Assembly: GCA_016935885.1 (NCBI GenBank)
Contig: JAFGQA010000276.1
Location: 1-20,333 of the forward strand
DNA: 20,333 nt
Direction: 5' to 3'
DNA from: Phycisphaerae bacterium
GTDB lineage: Bacteria; Planctomycetota; Phycisphaerae; UBA1845; UTPLA1
Shown: in pieces, positions 15,017-20,333 of the stretch
Layout of the letters: every line of letters starts with the position of its first letter
Numbering within the stretch: the first letter of the stretch is position 1
The notes under the pieces: generated by a model
Databases searched by the model: none
Seen by the model: the letters and a program-made list of their open reading frames with translations, nothing else
Told to the model about the DNA's origin: nothing
Translations under genes and position numbers: made by a program

Positions 15017-15223
15017 GTGACAGCCGAACGACCTGAGAAGACGAAGCCGAGTTCCTGCGAGACATGTCGATTCAGATCATACGCCGAGCGCAAGCCCGAC
15101 TCGCTCATCGCCAGGATTTGGAGATGGCACACAAAATGGTGCCCCGGTTGGAAGGCATACCAGAAGGCACTGTCTGATAAACAGCAGCAAGATATCGGCC
15201 CGGATGACGAAACGTCAGCCTGA
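15017..15223 (+). CDS. Small CxxC / HxxxC protein, putative zinc-binding
   Basis: The 68-residue product carries CETCRFRSYAE near the start and RWHTKWCPGWKAY in the middle. Together they give a C-x2-C ... H-x3-C arrangement able to hold one metal ion. I recall this as a conserved small-protein pattern of unknown function, but I cannot name a family. I chose GTG 15017 because GGGAAG lies 6 bases upstream. A TTG at 14993 in the same frame would overlap the preceding stop codon (76 residues) but has a distant ribosome site. Either way it follows the GGNDxY-repeat gene closely and is probably translated from the same mRNA. It has no signal peptide and is probably cytoplasmic. Confidence 0.65.
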   Translation: MTAERPEKTKPSSCETCRFRSYAERKPDSLIARIWRWHTKWCPGWKAYQKALSDKQQQDIGPDDETSA

Positions 15224-15922
15224 TGGGTCCCGTCAAGGCGATGGCACGCCCTGTGAGCGCGCGACGATCGACCAAGCGCCCGGACCAGTCGGAATACGAC
15301 GGTAAAAGAGAGACGCCGCGCCGAATGCCGGACCCCGCTTACGCGCGATAAACACGTTGCGCCCACCGAACGTTCCTTTCTTCGGCGATGATCCTGCGCA
15401 ACAGCCTCTGCGGAGATACATCAACGTACGTTCTTACTGCGCCTAAAGGACTTGCCGTCTTTGATGTCATTTGCCTGTGCGACGCGCGCTGCTGTTCGGG
15501 ATTATCGCTCGGTTCGATATTGAAGACGTCCGCTTTTGTTTGTTACCCAATCTGTTCTACTCTAGCTGCTGCGCGCGGCGACGGTGTTTGCATAAGCCAA
15601 TAATAATTACACATTGAGCTTCCATCGTTCAGCGACCCTCACATCCTTATCGCCTCCAAGTTGGGCGAATGCCCCCATTGACTTCTTATCGCACACGACT
15701 TACGATACGATGGCCCGTGATGTTATTCGGGTCGCTGAGACAATAGCCTCTCGGGCGTTGCCGGATGGAGGATGCGGCGGTCGATCGGCTCACATGGGCT
15801 CTGCGAGAAACGACCGTTGGCACTGGGCTACGAAGAGGCATTGTCCGTTCTTCGCACGGGGGTCCACAAAGAGTACGACAAGGCCAGTCATGGCCGTTCT
15901 CAGTGACGCATAGGAGCAGATC
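15224..15922. other. Intergenic region, less GC-rich than its neighbours
   Basis: No credible gene is seen. Short frames on both strands lack ribosome sites and family resemblance. From about 15430 to 15720 the sequence is visibly more AT-rich than the rest of the window. A good promoter candidate for the downstream gene lies at 15678-15706. No repeat or terminator hairpin stood out. Confidence 0.5.
15678..15706 (+). promoter_or_regulatory. Candidate sigma-70 type promoter for the giant secreted protein
   Basis: TTGACT (15678-15683, 5/6 match) and TACGAT (15701-15706, 4/6 match) are separated by exactly 17 bases. The start codon is about 215 bases downstream, leaving a long untranslated leader in which I see no clear riboswitch. 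Confidence 0.4.
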
Positions 15923-18900
15923 ATGAACCGCGCGAGCTTGGTGCTGACATGTTGCCTGCTGGCCGTTTCAGGCCGGGCATACTCAGATACCATCGTCTAT
16001 GAGTACGTCGACCAGGACACGTGGGCGTGGGAGGAACAACCCGCGGATCCCCAGGATGGGCAGGGAGAGCTGCGGGTGGGCGAGTACACGGCCGGTTACC
16101 AGAATTGGGCGTATCTCAAGTTTAACTTCGACGACGTAACGCTACCGGTTGGAGCAATGGTCACGCGCGCACGGCTGTGGCTCTACTGCGGCGAGGCTGT
16201 CGGCGATTCGTTTAACGCCACGCGTGCCTACTGCGTTGATGAGGCCGATTGGAACGAGACATCGCTCGCATGGAATAACAAGCCCGGTCATGCGTCAGGC
16301 TACGGAAGCAAGGATATCGCTTCAACCGGGTGGCACTACATACTGGTGACCGCGATCGTGGGAAGTTGGCTGGACGGCTCTCAGTCCAACTTCGGCTTCT
16401 GTGTTCATATGCACCCGAACGGACTTGGTCTCCTGAAGTTCGACGACAAGGCCGGTAACCGTCCGTATCTCGAGATTCAGTATCAAATGACCAAGCCGGA
16501 CCTGTACGTTTCATACGGGCCGAATGCTCCTTCGCATTGCAACGCCGGCGAGACCATCGACGTTACCTGGATCGTCCGGAACCAGGGGCAGGCGCCGGTG
16601 TCGGATACGCTCGTGGTAAACGCCTACCTCTCACCCGACTCGGAGATTACGGGGGACGGCAATGACATCTTTCTCCAGACCTGGGAGACGGTTGACGAAT
16701 TGGAGGCCGGCGGTTCATTCGTCTGTATGGGATGCCCGGTGACGATACCGGAGGCACCGCCTTTGCCCACGGGCGTACTTGCCTACTACATTGGTTTGTT
16801 TGTGGATCCAGCCAATGACATCGATGAGGACGCCGAGTTCAACAACACTGCGAGCGCGTCGGTATCCATCGAGGGGCGAGCCGACTTAAGCGTCCCAAAT
16901 GTCTCCGCTGTTCAGGCTGAGGTGAGTGCCGGTGATACGCTTTCGATCACTTACAGTATCAATAACAGCGGTTACGGCCATGCGGGCGGCTTCGAGAATC
17001 GGGCCGTGTTGTCGACGAATGCGACGATTGGAGATGGTGACGATGTTGACTTCGATCCCCCGCTCACCTTCTCCGTTTCCTCTCTTGAAGCCGGTAATGA
17101 CACATCGTCGACTTGCTACGGTACGATGCCCGTTGTGCCATCGGGTGACTACTATGTTGGGTTGATCGCAGACACCGGTGACGGCATCGTGGAGATATCG
17201 GAGGATAACAATGCCGGGCGTACGCAGGGCACCATCCACGTGCAGGGCCCACCGCTTATAGAGTTGACGCTGGCGGGCATCTATTCAGGTGGGACGCCGC
17301 GAGCGGCATTCTCCCCGGGAGAAGAGGTCACCGTATCGCTACAGGCCGAGAACACCGACACGGCCGCCGACACGATCTGCTCGCTGGAGGTGTTTGATTC
17401 GACGTACTCCTGGCCGAACACGGTTCCCAGCAAGATCTACGACAGCCACGCGGCGGCGGCGGATCAGGTCGCGCATCTGGGAGTGAATGAGACGCATATA
17501 TACACATTTACGTTCATGCTTCCGGCGGATGCGCCACTGGGTGATTGCCGCATCTTGGGTGCTGTTCGGGAGCAGCCTTGGGGGGACGTGCTCGACACGA
17601 CCGGGCCGAACATCGCTGAGGAGGATTGGTCGGACGCCGCGCACATTGTCAGCTTCGCTGTGAGATCATTCGGGACCACGATCATCACGCACGGGTACGA
17701 GCCTTCGGGCACGTTGCCGGCCTGGACCTTGACGATGGCCCAGGCGATCCGGCTGAGGGCGGGCCTCGGAAGGGTGCTCGTGTACGACAGGGATACCGGC
17801 GTCTTCGAGTTGGAGCAGCCGTCCGATGATGCGGGCGAGGCGGTCCTTGTCTTCGACTGGGCGGCCGAGAGCAACAAGGAGTACCACGGGTACTCCGAGG
17901 CAGCCGGTGATGCGCTCTTTGCGGCCTTGATGATGGGCGGACAGTCCGCCAGCTTCTCGCTGGATCACCTCCATTTCATCGGGCACGGCCGTGGCAGCGT
18001 CGTGAACAGCGAGGCCGTCGAGCGGCTGCTCGCGTCGGGCGTGTCTGTCGAGCAGGTGAGTACGTTGGATCCTGTGGACGCGGGTTGGTCCGCAGTAGCG
18101 GATGACTACGATGTGAACCCGACATTGGGGAACGTTGGGTTCGTCACCTGGAGCGACGTGGATTGGGCCGACAACTACTTCAGTTACGACGACGACGGCG
18201 AGGCCATCGTGCTGAGTGGGCGGCCGCTCGACGGGGCGTATGACGTAAACCTCACGGGACGTGGAGATGCCACCGGCATTAATCACACGGAGGTGCATGC
18301 GTGGTACCACGGGACTGTCGATCTGGAGGCGGCCGACGATGGCAGCGGGGCGGACATCCTGGAAGATTGGTACGGTGGTCTGTACTACCGGAGTCGTGAT
18401 GAAGACGGCTACAACCAATCACGAATCGTCAACGAGCCCCGAGGGGCGGCCTCCGGGAGCCCGACGCCCATCGCGTTTTCGTTTGAGAGGGACGGGGCGG
18501 TAAACGGCGACTTCGAGCGCGGGCCGATGCTCGCTCCGCTTGTACCGTTCCCAGGTTGGAGCGGCCACGGTGGTGGTGGCGACGGGAACCTATTCGAGAA
18601 CGGATACCTCGACCTCAATGATGGCCATACCTGGCGGCGTCACAACCGGTTCTACGTTCCCGGCGAGGCGGTGAGCATTCGGTTTCAATACTGGGTAACG
18701 GATGCCACCGAATCCGGCGACACGCTCGTGGTGTATCTTGATGAGCCAGATGCAGCAGGGCCCACCGACGTTATTGGCTCGACGGGTCTTGACGAGACGA
18801 GTCCTACGTGGACGGACCAAGCCTTCCAGATCCCGGCGAACAAGCGGGGAACTGTGCAGACGCTGACGTTTGCGATTGCCCACGGCGCGGGCGTGACGTC

Positions 18901-20333
18901 CCAGGTTAGGGTCGACAACGTCCTGTTGAGCACGAGCGCGAATCCGCCGACGATCCACGACCAGCCTGGTGACGTGACCGTTCTCGAAGGTGAAAGCGCC
19001 ACGTTCAGCATCGGCGCAAGCGGCACCGGCACGTTGCACTATCAGTGGAAGAAGAACGGCCAGCCCGTCGGCTCCGATAGCCCGACGTTGGTGCTGAGCA
19101 GCGTGGCGGGCTCGGACGATGGAGCGCAGATCACATGCCAGGTCACGGACGACTTTGGAACCGTGACGAGCGACACGGCGACGTTGACCGTTCACACCGC
19201 GCCCATCATCATTGAGCAGCCCGAGGATGCCACGGTGTGTGAAGCGGGGTCGGTGACGTTCAGCGTGGTTGCCGAGGGGGCGCCCACGCCTGCGTGCCAG
19301 TGGCGTGAGGACGGCGAGTCGATCATCGGGGCTGACGACTGCACGTATCTCGTTGACCCGGTGCTTTCATCGCACGCGGGCGTGTACGACGTCGTCGTGA
19401 CCAACGATCACGGCTTCGTCGTGAGCGAGCCGGCCACGTTGACGGTCAATCCCGGCCAGCCAACGATCGACCAGCAACCCGCGAGCGTGGCGGTCTGCGA
19501 AGGCAACGATGCCGTGTTTATGATCGCGGCAAGCGGCACCGGTGTGCTCCATTACCAGTGGTTCCGGGACGGCTCACCCGAGGGCGGCGACGGGGACACG
19601 TTGACACTCACGGATGTGCAGCCCGGCGATGATGGGGCCAAGATCACGTGCGAGGTCAGCGATGAGTGCGGCACGACGACGAGCGCGGCCGCGACGCTGA
19701 CGGTGAACGCGAATTCGGTGGTGACGATCACGGCCGATCCCGGCGAGACTGTCTGCGAAGGCACGACGGTAGCGCTGGACGCCGGTGCGGGCTTCGCATC
19801 CTATCTGTGGTCAACCGGCGAAGAGACGCAAACGATCGAGGTGACGAGCGCGGGGACATACAACGTGACGGTAACGGATGCGAACGGCTGTGAAGGCACC
19901 GACGACATCTACATCACGGTGAACGCGAATCCGGCGGTGACGATCACGGCCGATCCCGGCGAGACTGTCTGCGAAGGCACGACGGTGACGCTGGACGCCG
20001 GTGCGGGCTTCACATCCTATCTGTGGTCAACCGGCGAAGAGACGCAAACGATCGAGGTAACGATCACGGGGACATACAGCGTCACAGTGACGGATGCGAA
20101 TGCCTGCGAAGGTACCGACGAGATCGATATCACGGTGAATGCAAATCCAGTGGTGACGATCACGGCCGATCCTGGCGAGACGGTCTGCGAAGGCACGACG
20201 GTGACGTTGGACGCCGGTGCGGGCTTCACATCCTACCTGTGGTCGACCGGCGAGACGACACGGACGATCGCAGTGACGACGACGGGGACATACAGCGTGA
20301 CGGCGACGGATGCGAACGGCTGCGAAGGCACCG
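15923..20333 (+). CDS. Giant secreted multidomain protein with lipase-like and Ig-like domains, open at the window edge
   Basis: The ATG at 15923 has GGAG 6 bases upstream. The frame stays open to the edge (1470 residues, 3' end missing). Order by eye: signal peptide (cleavage about residue 21); DNRLRE-like domain (about 22-190, with the typical DEADWNETSLAWNNKPG stretch); two CARDB-like domains (about 192-316 and 319-433) and a third similar Ig-like segment (about 440-575); a lipase-like alpha/beta hydrolase domain (about 583-830, THG oxyanion loop, then FIGHGRGSVV, LDP at 715-717 and HTEVHAWYHG at 788-797); a carbohydrate-binding-like jelly-roll (about 855-1007); three Ig-like domains (about 1008-1261); then 72-residue repeats. 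The nucleophile position of the hydrolase elbow is Gly689, not Ser. It is probably a surface or extracellular adhesin or binding protein. Secretion sorting signals would lie beyond the edge. Confidence 0.88.
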   Translation, partial: MNRASLVLTCCLLAVSGRAYSDTIVYEYVDQDTWAWEEQPADPQDGQGELRVGEYTAGYQNWAYLKFNFDDVTLPVGAMVTRARLWLYCGEAVGDSFNATRAYCVDEADWNETSLAWNNKPGHASGYGSKDIASTGWHYILVTAIVGSWLDGSQSNFGFCVHMHPNGLGLLKFDDKAGNRPYLEIQYQMTKPDLYVSYGPNAPSHCNAGETIDVTWIVRNQGQAPVSDTLVVNAYLSPDSEITGDGNDIFLQTWETVDELEAGGSFVCMGCPVTIPEAPPLPTGVLAYYIGLFVDPANDIDEDAEFNNTASASVSIEGRADLSVPNVSAVQAEVSAGDTLSITYSINNSGYGHAGGFENRAVLSTNATIGDGDDVDFDPPLTFSVSSLEAGNDTSSTCYGTMPVVPSGDYYVGLIADTGDGIVEISEDNNAGRTQGTIHVQGPPLIELTLAGIYSGGTPRAAFSPGEEVTVSLQAENTDTAADTICSLEVFDSTYSWPNTVPSKIYDSHAAAADQVAHLGVNETHIYTFTFMLPADAPLGDCRILGAVREQPWGDVLDTTGPNIAEEDWSDAAHIVSFAVRSFGTTIITHGYEPSGTLPAWTLTMAQAIRLRAGLGRVLVYDRDTGVFELEQPSDDAGEAVLVFDWAAESNKEYHGYSEAAGDALFAALMMGGQSASFSLDHLHFIGHGRGSVVNSEAVERLLASGVSVEQVSTLDPVDAGWSAVADDYDVNPTLGNVGFVTWSDVDWADNYFSYDDDGEAIVLSGRPLDGAYDVNLTGRGDATGINHTEVHAWYHGTVDLEAADDGSGADILEDWYGGLYYRSRDEDGYNQSRIVNEPRGAASGSPTPIAFSFERDGAVNGDFERGPMLAPLVPFPGWSGHGGGGDGNLFENGYLDLNDGHTWRRHNRFYVPGEAVSIRFQYWVTDATESGDTLVVYLDEPDAAGPTDVIGSTGLDETSPTWTDQAFQIPANKRGTVQTLTFAIAHGAGVTSQVRVDNVLLSTSANPPTIHDQPGDVTVLEGESATFSIGASGTGTLHYQWKKNGQPVGSDSPTLVLSSVAGSDDGAQITCQVTDDFGTVTSDTATLTVHTAPIIIEQPEDATVCEAGSVTFSVVAEGAPTPACQWREDGESIIGADDCTYLVDPVLSSHAGVYDVVVTNDHGFVVSEPATLTVNPGQPTIDQQPASVAVCEGNDAVFMIAASGTGVLHYQWFRDGSPEGGDGDTLTLTDVQPGDDGAKITCEVSDECGTTTSAAATLTVNANSVVTITADPGETVCEGTTVALDAGAGFASYLWSTGEETQTIEVTSAGTYNVTVTDANGCEGTDDIYITVNANPAVTITADPGETVCEGTTVTLDAGAGFTSYLWSTGEETQTIEVTITGTYSVTVTDANACEGTDEIDITVNANPVVTITADPGETVCEGTTVTLDAGAGFTSYLWSTGETTRTIAVTTTGTYSVTATDANGCEGT
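19703..20333 (+). repeat. Tandem 216-base coding repeats (72 residues each)
   Basis: Three units start at 19703, 19919 and 20135 with an exact 216-base period; the third is cut by the window edge. They share long identical nucleotide runs, notably the 50 bases beginning at 19721 and 19937. Each encodes an Ig-like/PKD-like module with VTITADPGETVCEG, LDAGAGF.SYLWSTGE and GTY.VTVTDAN.CEGTD segments and a pair of Cys. Similarity at the DNA level, not only the protein level, points to recent duplication or gene conversion. Confidence 0.9.

Noticed and set aside
14064..15065. Long minus-strand frame of 333 codons opposite the GGNDxY-repeat gene
   Set aside because: It is a shadow of the repetitive gene: its Val/Ala/Asp-rich repeats are just the reverse complement of the GGND codons.

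Overview
The window is GC-rich bacterial chromosome with long non-coding gaps full of palindromic repeats, large secreted multidomain proteins (DNRLRE-like, CARDB-like, Ig-like) and a secreted protein built on GG[ND]DxY repeats. That combination, and the style of the intergenic repeats, suggests a Planctomycetota-like (PVC) organism. This is an inference from gene content and repeat style only; no rRNA, tRNA or other marker gene is present.

Left part (1-7600, genes on the minus strand). A two-gene operon encodes a GrpE-type nucleotide exchange factor with a long disordered N-terminus, then a short Hsp70-family ATPase. The last codons of grpE (AGG AGG TGA) also form the Shine-Dalgarno of the Hsp70 gene. 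A perfect minus-strand intrinsic terminator lies about 550 bases downstream. Next come a pentapeptide-repeat protein with a C-terminal TIR-like domain and a full-length ComM/YifB AAA+ ATPase. The gap 5331-6054 carries no convincing gene but holds a perfect TATAAT and several perfect hairpins.

Middle (7770-12165, plus strand). This is a metal-uptake cluster, most likely for zinc: a small His/Cys membrane protein, an outer-membrane beta-barrel (porin-like), a ZnuA-type binding protein, a ZnuB-type permease with a His-rich periplasmic loop, and a tiny putative lipoprotein ending HEHEH. No ATP-binding subunit is encoded in the window. A palindromic repeat lies before the binding-protein gene, and half of it is repeated at the ribosome-binding site of the permease gene.

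The stretch 12166-12818 is a dense cluster of palindromic repeats of at least four kinds, ending in a nested 140-base palindrome with 11-base terminal inverted repeats. After it come a secreted 725-residue protein with about twelve D-x-G-G-x-D-x-Y repeats and an overlapping or adjoining small CxxC/HxxxC protein.

Right end (15923 to the edge). A very large secreted protein is open at the window edge (at least 1470 residues). Its order is signal peptide, DNRLRE-like domain, CARDB-like domains, a lipase-like alpha/beta hydrolase domain, a carbohydrate-binding-like domain, Ig-like domains, then near-identical 72-residue repeats. Its hydrolase nucleophile elbow reads GHGRG instead of the usual GHSxG, so it is probably a non-catalytic, adhesive or binding protein.
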